Below are positions 34,401 to 47,899 of a stretch of DNA of 64,000 nucleotides, piece after piece. Source of the stretch: Bactrocera neohumeralis (Eukaryota; Arthropoda; Insecta; Diptera; Tephritidae); the NCBI RefSeq assembly GCF_024586455.1, contig NC_065919.1, forward strand, positions 24,776,839 to 24,840,838. Direction: 5' to 3'. The notes beneath the pieces are model-generated. The model was given only the letters and a program-made list of their open reading frames with translations, did no database searches and was not told the origin of the DNA. A program made the position numbers and the translations under genes. The number at the start of each line of letters is the position of its first letter. Position 1 is the stretch's first letter.

Positions 34401-37400
34401 TAGCTGAAAATTTGAATTTTTCGAAACAACTTCAAACTGTTTATGAAAAAATAAAAAAATATTTCAAAATAAACTGTGCTATAAATAAAAACATGATTAT
34501 ATAAAAACAATGTTAACTCAAAATTATAAGTGTGCTGTGGAAACTTTAAAATCATATTGTTGGCATTTTATAAAAAGAAAAACAAAATTATGCTACAGAA
34601 AGCTATATTTTTAAGGTTCTAAAACCCGTAATAAAGCGCATGGTGTAAACTGAATCCTTTAATAAAAGTTTAATTTATTATTTTGTGTTCTCTTAGAACA
34701 AAAGCAACAGCGAAGAAATATGTAAAAGTCCTTGCAATAAGCTTGAAAGCGTATAAATGATGCTCACAGCTTCTGAAAAAACATACAAACAAGCCTAAAA
34801 AGTTTGGAAAACTTAATTTGTGTTATTCGTATTTGCGTTCGTGTTGGATAAATATTTATGTTAAATAATGTAGAAGCAGAAAATTTAAATTTCTTGCTAC
34901 TAAAATTGAAATATATAATATTATGCACATACATGTGTAATAAAAACTAATAAAATAAATTTTGCCAATAGAATTACTTACTTAAAAATATGTTAAACAA
35001 AGACTAAACACTAAAAACTGAACATTAAATTTTTCACCCACGAATTTTGAATGAATAAATGCATAGAAATTTAAAGTAATAAAACAAAACATGGTTCAAA
35101 GGAAAGTTTTCGGACCGAAAGTTAGGCAAATGGAAAAGTTTCAATGAAAGTACTTGCAATTATATAATTTATATAACATTCAGCTGATAAATTAATAAGT
35201 AAAAACATTAAAATTATTATAACTAAAGCTTCCAGACAAATAAAAATACTGAAAATTAAATATTACAGTTAAATATAATATTCTTAAAAAAAAACATTTG
35301 TCCAAATTTATAAGGTTTCAAAGATCGAGATTTTTTGGAAAAAAATTTTTTCAATGAAAAAAGTTGTGATTTTTTTCAAAGGTAAAAAATATATATTTTC
35401 AACAATTTTTTAAAGCATTTTATTATGAAATCAGTCTAAGCTTATAGGTCTTTCGTTTATAAATTATATTCAAAAAAACACTAAAATTTTTTAAAGCTTA
35501 AATTATTGTAAATAACGTTTGTATTTGAATTCGATTTATTTTCCAATTAGCACTGAAGAGATAATTTTAACACTTTTTAATGTATTAAAAATCAACAGTA
35601 ACTCTGTTAATTAAATCAGTTTGTTTCAAAATCCAGGATTTTATACTTTCATTAATTATTTTCAATTTCAAGGAACTAATTATTTTTTATAAAAAAACAT
35701 GATACAAATAATGCTATTGTCGACTTTCAATGAAGACGTCATATTTTTCATAATAAATTTATATCTTTTCTAGCAAATAATTCCATAGAGTTTGAGAAAC
35801 GATGTGAACTTTTTTTTAATTTTAACGCAATAACGAAAATTTATAATAACAATTTTTTTGGGTTCGCTTTGTTACAGTTTATTTTATATTTATAAAATTA
35901 AAAAAATTTATTTTTCTATAATCTCTGCATTTTATTTTTTAATTTTGATACTGTTTTGGAGTATTTATTTTAAATTTATATTATGATTTTTTAACTTTTT
36001 TTCAATTTTTTTACTGTCTTGTTTACCATCCAAAGGTTCATTTAAAAAAAATCATAAAAATTTAAAAAAATTATATTCACCAACATATAAGTGTATATAA
36101 AAAAAAGTTATTTTTCAATTTTTTCAATTTTTTTTTAATTTTTTGTTTATTTTGATTTTGTTTTGTATTGTTTGTTTGAAGTTTATATAAATTTGTTTTA
36201 GCGTTTTATAATTTTTATTTTAATTTTGATACTGTTTAGAATTGTTTCCTTAAAATTTATTTATATTAGTTTTTGTTTTTAATTTTTTTTTTACTGTTTT
36301 GGATTGTTTATTTAAAAAAAATCATAAAAAATTATATAATTTACCAACAAATTTTACAACAATTAAAAAAATATTTATAATTAATTTTTTAATCTTTATT
36401 GTTTTTTTTTTTGATTCTTATTGTTTATTTCAACATATTAATTTTTTTTTACAACATTAAAAACAAATATAATTATTATATAGTTGCCAATAAATTAAAC
36501 AAAAATTTATTTTTTTTAATTTTGACTTTGTTTTGAATTGTTTATTTTAAATATTTTTTTTTTTATTAATTTTTTTTAAATCTGAACTGTTTTGTATTGT
36601 TTATTTTAAATTTATAAAAAATTTTTTAATGTTTTGTATTTTTTAATTATGTTTAACTAAAAAAAATTAAAAAAAACAAAATTATATTACTATTTTTTAA
36701 TTTAGACTATAAAATAGCAAAAAATTAACTTCTTTATATAAAATTTTGATAAAAAGTTTTTGGCATCGAAATAATTTTATGAGATTGAAACTTTTTTTTT
36801 AATTCATAAAATATCTGTTTTTACCACTGTTATAAGAGAAATTTTATAAAAAAACGCAACGCAATTTATATAACTTTTTTAATGTTGTGAATTTTTTTAA
36901 TTACGTTTATACTATAATTACTTGGTTTCTCATATTTCTTTTTATCAAAAAATTAAATAAAACTGTTTAAAATATGTGGAAACGTTAAACGATTTCTTAA
37001 ATGCTATCGACAAAATTCCGAAAATCTTTTGAAGACAGAAATCAAAAGTAGATTATTACATCAAAAAAATAATAATAAATATAATAAAATAACAAAATTA
37101 AATTTTTATTTAAATAATTTTTCACTTTAACTATTTAATTCTTGACCTTTTTTGAGTATTGCATTTTAAATTACTAACTTTTTTATACCACAGTATAAAA
37201 GTTTCACAAAGAAAATACGAGTAAATAAATATATTTTCTCTTTGGTAGCAACATAAAAGGTTTATTTTTAAAATCATGTGTAAAATATGAATATTTGCAT
37301 AATATTATTAAACTTTAACTAATTTCATATTAGCCTTTGTGTCGGCTAGTAATAACAGAATAACCGAAACTTTTACTTGTAACTTTTTATGCAGAGAAAA

Positions 37401-37500
37401 CTATATACATACATAATATAAACTTAAACAATTAAACCAACCAAACAAATAAAAACTACTATCTAAGACATACAGTACAATGTAATTAAGGGCGTCAAGA
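34400..37500. other. Extremely AT-rich block
   Basis: Long runs of A and T (for example 35280-35480, 35880-36680) with very few G or C over about 3 kb and no open frame worth reporting. Local words TTTTGTATTGTTTATTT and TTTTGAATTGTTTATTTTAA recur near 36160, 36230, 36530 and 36590, suggesting a decayed tandem duplication of roughly 60-300 bases. Confidence 0.6.
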
Positions 37501-37879
37501 ATATAACCAACTTTAATAGTTAACAAAGTACCGAAGTTGCATGAAACAAGCTTTGAAATAACAAAAGGCTAAAAAATGGCAAAAGAGCCAATAAAAATCA
37601 TAATAAAAACCAATGAGAACGCTAAAAACATAAAACCAACAAAATAAGTGTACGACATACATATAAACATTTATTCGAGTACCGAACATGAAATGAGCCA
37701 CAGCGGCAGACAATGTGAAGCAAACGTGCCACACTCGCCGCGCAGGCGCTTTGCACATAACATATAATCTGTTTAACTTGGCGGTTTTCCCTTAAATTTT
37801 TTATACAATTTAATTTTTGTTTTTGTTTTTTTTTTTTGTTTTCGCCTATTAGTTGTTGTTGCTATTATTATTATTTATT

Positions 37880-38245
37880 TAGTTGTTTTCGCTTTTGCTT
37901 TTGCATTGAACATTCGCAGAGTGAAAATGAAAAGGCAACTTGTGCCTTATTCTGTGATTACATCAAATTCACAGCGAAATAACGGCAACAGCAAAGATTA
38001 GCGCACGACTAACACATACACACACTAACAAATACACATACACAATTACACAGCTATCGTCACACTTACATAAGGAAAAATAACTTTAGAAAAATATCAC
38101 AGCGAGAAAGAGTGTAACTTTAACTAAGGCAAAGAAATCGAGTGCAAGAAGATAAGAAACAATAACAAACAACAATAATAACAGCAGCGGCATACATCAA
38201 GCCAGCAGTGACAGCTAGCAGTGACAGAAATGCGACCTTTTAAAG
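37880..38245 (+). CDS. Possible first exon of an unidentified gene (5' leader plus MRPFK)
   Basis: An A-rich, CA-rich stretch typical of a fly 5' leader (ACACATACACACAC, AACAACAATAATAACAGCAG) leads to ATG at 38230, five codons MRPFK and a good donor G|GTGAGT with the exon ending at 38245. No upstream in-frame start competes in the last 40 bases. No second exon can be identified, so the product and even the gene's reality are inference. If real, its first intron would be long and would hold the mobile elements to the right. Confidence 0.3.
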
Positions 38246-38990
38246 GTGAGTCCAAGGCGACCTTTATCATTACATACACATGTATATATACCTGTATTTA
38301 TACTAAGCCACAAAATATATTTATGCACTGTGACCTCTGTGTACCTTAAGTTTTAACTGCTGCACTAACTGTTCAAAATATTTGTAGCAAAATATTAAAC
38401 GTTTGTAATTACTAAGAGTTTGATGCCCGAGACTTCGTATTAGCATAGAGTGGCAACCAGCTCTTAGAAATATCTAAGCTTCCTTTAACTTCTACACTCG
38501 TTTCATAATAAAGTTGGTATCACTAACTCGCTCTCTGCATAAAGTTTGTTTATATTGGATTTTATATTATTTAAAAAGAATTAACTCTTATCTCTATCAA
38601 ACATATCGAGGAAACTACATACATAATATCAGTTGACATTTACCTTGTAAGATGTATTAAAAACAACCCTGAAAAAAGTAAAGAAAAACTTCATTGCGCA
38701 TCAAATTCACCAAGCAACACCTTATTCCAAGCAGAGTCCATACCTTTCCGTCTTCTACAAACAATTATAACACTGGTCTATAATGTTTTTCTTGCCCCAG
38801 ATTAAAAATCGTTTTTAGATTTATTTCTGCTCACAGTACATAAAACTATCAATGATTTTGTAAAATTTTCTACCGTTTATTTTTAAGTTATTTTTTCCAT
38901 CTAACATTAGAAAAATCATAGAACATGAAACAAAATAACATATATATTTTTTGATAAAAAAGTACAGAGAAATTGTAAATAAAACGCAAA
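38246..38990. other. Non-coding stretch after the putative exon
   Basis: AT-rich, no gene or recognised repeat. Confidence 0.4.
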
Positions 38991-38994
38991 ATAT

Positions 38995-39880
38995 TTAATT
39001 ATTCGTCAATATTTATTTTGTCACCTTCAAAGTAATCCTCACCAGATGTAATACACTTATCCCAAAACAATTATCATAAGCCCATTTTGGATGGCCTACA
39101 GCGAATTTTACTTCATCTCTTCGATCGACTGAAAACGAGTTCCACGGAGCGGCAATTTCAGTTTGGGGAACAAGAAAAAATCACACGGAGCCAAATCTGA
39201 TGAATACGGTGGTTGATCGATGGTATTCATTGCGTTTTTTGGCTTTAAATTCGGTCACAATCGTGGCTCAATGCGATGGTGCATTATCATCGTGTAAAAT
39301 CCATGAATTTTTGTTCCACAATTCCGGCCGGTTCGATGGAAGTTCTCATGCAAACGCCTCAATATACGGTCAAACTCCGTATCACCATCTTTCCTTCCTG
39401 AACAAATTTATGATGCACCAAACCACGAATATCGAAAAAAACAATGAACAAATCCTTGATTTTTGAGCGGCTTTGGTGTGTTTTTTTTCGGCTTGTTTTT
39501 TCCCTTCCATTCCAATTGTTTTCAATGTCAAGCTCATAACGCATGTCTCATTGGCAGTTATAATGCTCTCCGTGAATGTGGGATCGGAAATCGCACGATC
39601 AAGTCTGTCCAAAGAGACCTGTTTACGGTACTCCTTTTGAAGAAAAGCAAGAACGGGTTTTATACCCAAAATATCCACCAAAATCTTTGTGTTGTTTGTT
39701 TGTGGCGTCAGATCTTTAACACTTGCTTGACGAATTTCATTATTTTATTATTTTCATCCTTTGAAGAGGTCGAAGGGCGTTCAGAACAAGGCATGTCTTC
39801 AACGATTTCGCGACTGTCTTTATGTTTTTGTTAAAGCTGAGTCACCCCAAGGCTTTTCCTATATTCGCAACGATTTCGCA
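38995..39880 (-). mobile_element. Mariner copy, family D, reverse strand
   Basis: Reading from right to left: REIVEDMPCSERPSTSS near 39820-39775 (HTH linker), then MVDILGIKPVLAFLQKEYRK, QVSLDRLDRAISDPTFTESI, ITANETCV (TGDE altered to TANE), and at 39450-39100 FFSIFVVWCIINLF-type residues with later frames carrying NNSWILHDDNAPS-like and PPYSSDLAPCDFFLFPKL, then LRGTRFQSIEEMK and a C-terminal EDYFEGDKINIDE. Nearly full length but broken. Confidence 0.75.
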
Positions 39881-41995
39881 CACGAAATTTAGTTAGAAAT
39901 ACAAAACTTGAGACAATTTGTAAACTGACAGAAAAAATATATGCTTTATTTCATTAAAACGCCTCTTATGAGCATTTATTTTATAGTTTTCCAGTTTCTA
40001 ATTTTTTTAACAACAAAAGGTAATCTGCCATCATGTACCGATCCCATCAAACATGATACAGTTCTTTCATAACTTTTAGTTCTTAGTGGTGCGGCTCTTA
40101 AGGTTCCTCACTATAGATTTTCACTTATCCGCACATCTTTTCAGATGCTTGCGGAGATAATCTATAATGATTCTCATAGTTGCTCGTAAAGTCTAAAAGT
40201 TTTTCGTCATATTTTACTTAATTTCTTCATTATTTGGTGCTTTATAATTGCCTAGGAAATTATCGGCTAGCGACACTAAACTTCTCGAAGCTTCATTTTC
40301 TGGAACAGACAGAACTTTGATAAAATCTGTATCCGTACGCTCCCAACGCTTTGACAAATTGTTTTATTATTTCTAGCTTTATCATTTATTACTATCCTGA
40401 GCTCATTTTAAAAACAAAACTTTGACGTAGATATTTCAACCGTCACTTCCACTGGCAGAAATCCCATGATGTTTGAATTCAAAAAAGAAATTTTCATTGT
40501 GTAAAAGAGAACTTTTTTAAAAAGTAGGTCTAGACACCTCCACGATTGATATCTTAAAACATTTCGCATAATTTCGGTAAAGTGACTAAGATGCGAAAAA
40601 GGAGCGCCATCCTTAAATCATGATAGGAAAAATAAATACCATTTCTAATAAGCCTATAATTGATGAAAGTATAAGATAGGCAAAAATCAAAAAAACGGGA
40701 ACACATTCAATACTTTCATGAATAAATTCGTAATCTCTAATGTATCCAAGGCATAAACCAATTAAATTGAATTGTTTCTATTTTTCAATTTCTATTTGCT
40801 TCAACTTCAAATCAACTGAATGTAGATGAAAACTGCAATCAAGCCTTTAGAATATGAGTGTTTTTTTTAATAAAATATTCTTCGTAACCATCGAAAGTTA
40901 TAAATTTTGTTTTTGAGGCAAAATAGACTTAGAAGGGGCGCAGAATTTGTCATTTGCCTCGAAAGAAATTAATATGATAAGGAAAATATGCGGAAACAAC
41001 TTTCTTAATTCTTCTCAATTCCACATAATTTGGAGGTGCATTGTTAACACTAACAACAACAATATTTGATGCTTAACAGGCATTAAATAGCACTAACAGT
41101 TGTAAATAGCAATGCTTAACCCGTCAAAGCGACAAAACCAGCTCTGCAACTTTGTGACTTTGTTGCCTTCAACACCGCGTTGTAGTTGCTGTTATTGTTG
41201 TTATTATAAATTTTGCAGCGAATTGCAAATTTTGAAAGGTTACGACGCCACTCTGCTGGCGACTGTATGCTGCAACAAATGCAGCTTTGTTTGACAGCAA
41301 CAAAAACAAAATTACTAACATCAAAATAAGAAATAGAAATGAGCATATCCTCAATGCGCTTGCGAGCGAAAAAACCGCTTAAAACAAAAAGCAAAGTTTG
41401 GCAAATAAAGCAGCAAACAAAGCAACGAACGCCAGCAGCAGCAACAGTTAAACAACTGTAAACATTTATGGCACTAACATGCACACACACGCGCACACTT
41501 GATGGCGCATCAAGCAGCTGATCAAGCAGCCAGACCCGTTTGCCGCCAAACACGCAGCGTTGCGCTTGCACTTGCTCGCCACCGTGCATTCTAATTGTTG
41601 CGTTATTCATAGCTGTTGGCAATGTACCATCGCGACCAAACTGACGCTGCACAGTAATGAGTGTGAGTGTGTGATTAGGGCATACATGTGCATATACTTA
41701 TACAGAAATTGTCTGATTATTGCTTGCTTATTGATGTGCCATACATTAGAAACCTTGCAGCGTCTGCGTGATCTTGTTTTCAGCTGTCCAATCGAATACC
41801 ATCACATCTCGTTTTTTGTTGAACTTAATTACACAAATATGGATATATAGTACAAATGTTCATTTACAATAAAACTGTAACCAATTCGTGGTGAATGTGC
41901 GTACCTCAAAGCATTTGAAGCAGCAAATTCATTTTAGTCATAAAATTCTGCATTTTCTTACAATACAACTACGAAATTTATTTGTTTAGATAATA
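39881..41995. other. Non-coding stretch
   Basis: AT-rich to 40980. 41040-41660 is of mixed composition with CAA/TTG runs and a long minus-strand open frame (178 codons) lacking any recognised domain; it looks like unique regulatory DNA. No gene supported. Confidence 0.4.
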
Positions 41996-41999
41996 TTTA

Positions 42000-42600
42000 T
42001 AGTCGCGTATCGAAATTGCGTAAGTGCTCTTGAGCGCATGCGCACTATTTGAGATCTTTTAGTCATTTGATATTGGTTCTGATCATAATCTGGCTGAAAT
42101 GTTCGTCCTGCTTAAATGTTGTCGTCTTATTTTATCTAGTTGGCGCTGAAAATATAATAATATTAATTGTCGTTTCTTTTAAGTCGTTCGTGAATTATAG
42201 CGTCGCAAACATGGAGCAAAATAAAGAGAAAATACGGCATATTTTACAGTACTACTACGATAAAAGCAAAAATGCATCTCAAGCCGCCAATAAAATTTGT
42301 GCAGTTTATGGACCCGTTACAGTTTCCATTTCGACCGCACAACGATGGTTTCAACGTTTTCGTTCTGGTGAAAAGGTGGTCGAAGATGCGCCACGTTCCG
42401 GAAGGCCTGTCGTCGAAAATTGCTATAAAATCGCTGAATTGGTCAAAAGAGACCGGCATAGTAGCAGCCGTAGCGTCGGTCAAGAGCTGGGCATGAGTCA
42501 TCAAAAATTCATTTCAATTTCAAAAAAAAAAAAAAAAAATTCAATAAAAATACCGCAAGACTTTTTTGACAAACCATTATAATAATATCAAAATTTAATT
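42000..42600 (+). mobile_element. Mariner N-terminal fragment, family E
   Basis: From ATG 42211: MEQNKEKIRHILQYYYDKSK, NASQAANKICAVYGP, STAQRWFQRFRSGEKVVEDA, PRSGRPVVENC and SSRSVGQELGMSHQ, a complete paired HTH (the PRSGRP AT-hook-like linker included). After MSHQKFI the frame enters an A run and a short 3' tail; the whole catalytic domain is missing. An internally deleted mariner. The frame up to the deletion has no stop, so this copy is relatively young. Confidence 0.8.
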
Positions 42601-42879
42601 TTTAGCATAAAATCCACAGAACGTGGATTTTCTAGCTTTCCCTAACACGACTGTTTTTTCGGCTTCAAAATGGACACAACCTCCGCGGTTACCTCTTCAA
42701 CGAACTGTATATAGAATATAGGAAATGTTGGTTATATACTCGGGCACTCGATCATTATAGCTTTCACAATATTCATAAATTTAGTTATCAAACATCTCTT
42801 TGTATATTTTGTTTGTGTTTACTTTCGCCTCTTTCGGATGTCTACTTGGTTGACCCATTGTGCTCGAAGTACTTGTACT
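42601..42879. other. Short spacer
   Basis: No gene seen between two mariner fragments. Confidence 0.3.
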
Positions 42880-43165
42880 TTTTTTAAGCACTTTTTGGGA
42901 TGGACTTCAGCTCCTTCAACGAATTTTGTTTTATCTCTTCGATCGACTGAAAACGAGTTCCACGGAGCGGCTCAGTTTGGGGAACAAGAAAAAATCAAAC
43001 GGAGATGAATCTAGGCAATACAGTGATTGATCGATGGTATTCATTTCGTTTTTGGCTTTAAATTCGGTGACAATCGTGGCTCGTTGCAATGGTGCATTAT
43101 CATTGCGTAAAATCCATGAATTGTTCTTCCACAATTCCGGACGTTTTCGAAGGCAGCAAGAAAAT
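42880..43165 (-). mobile_element. Mariner C-terminal fragment, family D
   Basis: The minus strand reads KNNSWILRNDNAPLQRATIV (second Asp), TEFKAKNEMNTIDQSLYCLD, SSPFDFFLFPKLS (third Asp region) and, in another frame, FQSIEEIKQNS-like residues. It matches the copies at 21700 and 38995. Confidence 0.75.
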
Positions 43166-44475
43166 TTTGTTGGTCGTCAATTCTATATTATTTTCCTCAG
43201 AGTTACAAAGTTACTCTAACCTTCAATTAATACGTTCATTCAGAATTCTAGAATTAATCTCATTAGTAGTACTCATTTCTTATCGCAAATTTTTGCCATT
43301 TATTGGGAACTTTGCGAAGTGGCAGCTGTTCACTTTCCCATAACACTTATTTTGCACAAAGATGCAACTGAAAGGTTATTTTCACCGGCACCAATGGTAA
43401 TGTGGCGCAAATCATAAATCTGTAAAATGAGCAAAAGAAGGAGAGAGCAGGTACACTGTTATGCAATGGAGCGCTCATACAGCAAATGTTGCAAATTGTA
43501 CCCTTTATAAACGTTTAGTATAAGGGTGTACAAAAAGCAGCAAATTTTTGTCGCTATGAAAGGTTTTTCATATCATCAATATTAAATGCTTAAAATTCCT
43601 TCAGTCCTATCCCTTATCATATCTCTTTATATTTTTTGAAGTTGCAGTTTTTCTCTTTTTACGGCCAGCATATCCTCATCCATTTCCATTTCTTGGAAAT
43701 ATTTAGTTTTCGCAGCCATAGAGAGTTGCATAGAGACAGCTTTAAATAGTAATGATCCTTATGCTATATCCTTCACAACACATAACATTTAAATTTGTCC
43801 CTTGCAGAGCTTACCATTCGCAGGTACATGAATGTTCAATTTTACCGGTAAGGTTTCGGGTTTCCGTCAATTAAGCAGCATTCTAAAAAAAGTTTGAAAA
43901 ATAATTGTGTTACTACGAGTATAACAAACGCATCAAGAAAACACAGTACTCTATTTTATTCAAAAATAATGACAAATCTCCAGCTTTTTTTATTATCTTG
44001 AAGAAAGTTTTTTGCGGAAAAATCGCATATGCGAGAAATGTTGTAGTCTAACACTAGTTTCGAGTCAATGATTTTAAAGCGAAGTTTTTTAGAGATTATA
44101 AAAACTTTTTCGTCAGTTGTTGAGATATATTTAATCCGAAGTTGCATTTTGATATTATATTAATTATTTGTCCAAATTTGTCAACTATACCACATATCTC
44201 CCTTAAAAGCGATTATTCAGATTTTCAACTTCTCCTTAAAAATCACTGGCTCGAAACGGGTTTTAGACCCACACTCTCTTAGGCAAGATTGTTCAGCATG
44301 ATCCGTAAAACATTTCTCACAAATGCGATTTTATAGAAAAAATCGACGCGCTCTAATGTAGATACCTTGACTAAATCAGAATATGTTATAATACATATAA
44401 TGAACCAGCGATTTGCGGCTTAGGCGTTATATTCGCAAATAAGAAATATTCATGTTTTGTAAACAAGTTCCAAAC
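43166..44475. other. Non-coding stretch
   Basis: No gene or recognised repeat. Confidence 0.4.
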
Positions 44476-44479
44476 ACTT

Positions 44480-45536
44480 TTTATACTCTCGCAACAAAGT
44501 TGCTAAGGAGAGTATTATAGTTTTGTTCACATAACGGTTGTTTGTAAGTCTTAAAACTAAAAGAGTCAGATATAGGGTTATATATACCAAAGTGATCAGG
44601 GTGACGAGTAGAGTCGAAATCTGGATGTATGTCTGTCCGTCCGTCCGTCTGTCCGTGCAAGCTGTAACTTGAGTAAAAATTGAGATATCATGATGAAACT
44701 TGGTACACGTATTTCTTGGCTCAATAAGAAGGTTAAGTTCGAAGATGGGCAAAATTGGCCCACTGCCACGCCCACAAAATGGCGGAAACCGAAAACCTAT
44801 AAAGTGTCATAACTAAGCCATAAATAAAGATATTAAAGTGAAATTTGGCACAAAGGATCGCATTAGGGAGGGGCATATTTGGAAGCAATTTTTTTGGAAA
44901 AGTGGGCGTGGCCCCCTACTAAGTTTTTTGTACTTATCTCGGAAACTACTATAGCTATGTCAACCAAACTCTATGGAGTCGTTTCCTTCAGGCATTTCCA
45001 TTTACATTTCAAAAATGAAAGAAATCGGATAATAACCTCGTCCACCTCCCATACAAAGGTTATGTTGAAAATCACTAAAAGTCCGTTAACCGACTAACAA
45101 AAAACGTCAGAAACACTAAATTTTACGGAAGAAATGGCAGAAGGAAGCTGCACCCAGGCTTTCTTTAAAAATTGAAAATGGGCGTGGCGTCGCCCACTTA
45201 TGAACCAAAAACCATATCTCGGGAACTACTAGACCGATTTCAATGAAATTCGGTATGTAATATTTTCTTAACACCCTGATGACATGTACAAAATATGGGT
45301 GAAATCGGTTCACAACCACGCCTTCTTCCAATATAACGCTATTTTGAATTCCATCTGATGCCTTCTCTGTATAATATATATATTAGGAACCAATGATGAT
45401 AGCGGAATAAAACTTTACACAAATACGGTATTTGAAAAATATGTAAATGACGGATAATGAAATCTCGATTATCACTTTATCGATGCGAGAGTATAACATG
45501 TTCGGTGACATCCGAACTTAGCCCTTCCTTAGTTGT
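44480..45536 (+). mobile_element. HINE family 2, copy A (full)
   Basis: The left end TACTCTCGCAACAAAGTTGC then GGAGAGTATTATAG folds as a hairpin. The right end GTTCGGTGACATCCGAAC is a perfect hairpin followed by TTAGCCCTTCCTTAG. Between them are a GTCC/GTCTG tract (about 44630-44660), AAAGTGGGCGTGGCC and GGGCGTGGCG. Non-coding; short frames shared with copy B merely reflect sequence similarity. Confidence 0.8.
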
Positions 45537-47899
45537 TTCCACTAATTTTCTCAAAAGCCAAATAAAGCTTTTATAGACATATATGCAATCATATATTTGT
45601 TCATGCTTTAGTGTCATGTGTTTCGTTTGCTGAAACTCACATTACTCAAATAATCTCTTACTCGTTTAACTCCTGATTATTTGCAATTACTTACTATTTT
45701 TTATTACCTTGTGCTTATTTTGATTTTAAGCTGAAATTTATTACTTTTCAAAAAAATAGGTGCTTACACATATTGTAACCATCGTCAATGTTTAATAAGT
45801 ACTCGATCATTGTTTGGTAAATTTAGCAAACAAAACCTTAAATTAAAGCTTCTTGTTCACGACAAATGAATAACTATTTAACTTCATATTTTTATAACTT
45901 TTGGACAGAATATCGTAATTCACAAATTTTTTGGCCATAAATATTGGGGTTAAGCAACTTAGGTAAAGAAACCGAATTAAACAATTTTGTTAAAATTTTA
46001 TCTCAGTACAGCAGCAATTTCGTCGCCCTCAGTTTTTATTATTTTCGTTTACTTTAGGATTACCAAGAGCGCTGAATCCATATCAGTACACTAATAATAC
46101 AAGATTACATATTTCATATTCATATTTTAAATTACTCATCTAATTAACCGTTTATCTGCCTAAACTGAACCATTTTAAACACTTTGCTATTGTTTGAGTG
46201 GCTTAATTACTCGTAAAACCAATTAAAGTCACCGCTTTAAAATAGAAGCAAAGTAAATGGCATCGAGTTTGTTGCTTAAGTCTTTTATGTCGCCTTTAGC
46301 AAATAACGAGCGCAGCCAGCATTCAATCCAATATATAATTTTGGGAATTGTGAATGGGCCGTAGCGGCCTTGAACTCTGCGCACCGTAGCAGTACACGCA
46401 CACACACATGCTTAGCTTTGTAGGTGTGTAGGTGAGCTGCTTGGCGGCGGTAAGATCGCAAAAACACGTGCCACAGTTGCAAAACCACAATCTGCCAATC
46501 AACAGCAACCAGCAGCCACCGTCACCGCCACCATCGGCAGTGATACTGGCGCGCGGCGGTTACGGCATTCGCCGCCATTGCCGACAATTATTGCTTGCAA
46601 CATGAGACCCCGCAATGCCAACAGACAGAAAATAATGCGCAGATTAAGCAGAGGTCGTCGTCGCCGTCGCCGTCGCCGCGCCGCCAGCAAATAAATGCTC
46701 ACCAAAACCGCGGCAATAAAAGATTATGAACTTAAAATTGTGCTTAATGGTAGGCAAGCGGCAAATGCGGTTGGTGTGGCACACTTGGCGACACAGAAAA
46801 CTTAACACAATCGTTACGTTGCAACAGCAAAAAGTCGCCATTACCCGTGTATGTGTTTGTACGCGTGCGGCTGTATTTGTTTCACCTACAATTTTTTTAA
46901 GCGGTTGGCTAACGCTTTTCACAACTTCTTGAGCATTTTCCGATTTTATGGTATTTTTATGAATTTTCGGTGGAAACCCTTGCCAAACATTAATTTAATC
47001 AACACAACTTATAATTATGAAGAAAAGAAGCTAAGTGCTTTATGCAAATACGCCCAATTATGCAAAAGCGTGAATAAATTAAGTTATTTTGGGAAACTTG
47101 CGCCGAGGAAAATTTTAATTTGTGAGAAAAGTGTGTGTATTGCATAAAGAAATCGCGTTGAAGGAAAATATTTATTTCGCAACGTGCAGATAAGTACTTG
47201 AATGAATTAATTTTCGGCGTTAAGCAATAAAAAATAATAATGTAAATTTTATACACATAATACTGCCATAAATCGGTGAATACTAAACAATATTTTACTG
47301 TTAGTTTTTTCGAAAATATCCAAGATTTTGCTCAAGCATGCGAAATTTTCACTAAAGCTTTATACATTCCAAATTTTATTTTAAATAAAATATTTCTGAA
47401 TAAAACCCAAACTCATGAAAAGTAAAATATTTAAACTCAGTGCTTACGAGAGAAAAGTCTCTAACAAATTATTTTTTTTTTAATAACTCAACTCGTTATT
47501 TGGCGCATCATTATATTCTTTATGACATTACTATAAATAGTAAAGTCAATAAGGCAACATTTTACAGAAATATTTTATGTAACATAAAATGACATGAAAG
47601 CAACTCCAATGACTCATATTTAATGAGTTCCAACTTCACCATCATTTACATAGTTATCTCTTTAGACTGTAAACCCAAATACTGGGTCAATATAGTTATA
47701 AAACATATGTGTGATCCCTCTGACGATCGTTCATTAACTGTCGCCTTTCGTTGCTGTCATTGGCTTCCTCGCATTCGCCTGTCTTCTGTTGGACAGCAGA
47801 GTTGCCATCGCTTACATATGTTATTAATTCACATTCATAAAATGTAACTATCGCCAGCACTTATATTGACCTAAGTAAATGGATATGATAGACTTTTTC
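45537..47899. other. Non-coding stretch with a GC-rich island
   Basis: 46270-46900 is GC-rich with CGTCGCCGTCGCC-type triplet runs near 46645-46685 and open frames on both strands, none recognised. The rest is AT-rich. No gene supported. Confidence 0.4.

Noticed and set aside
41116..41652. 178-codon minus-strand open frame
   Set aside because: No recognisable domain, cysteine-rich low-complexity makeup, overlapping frames on the other strand. Probably chance in GC-richer DNA.
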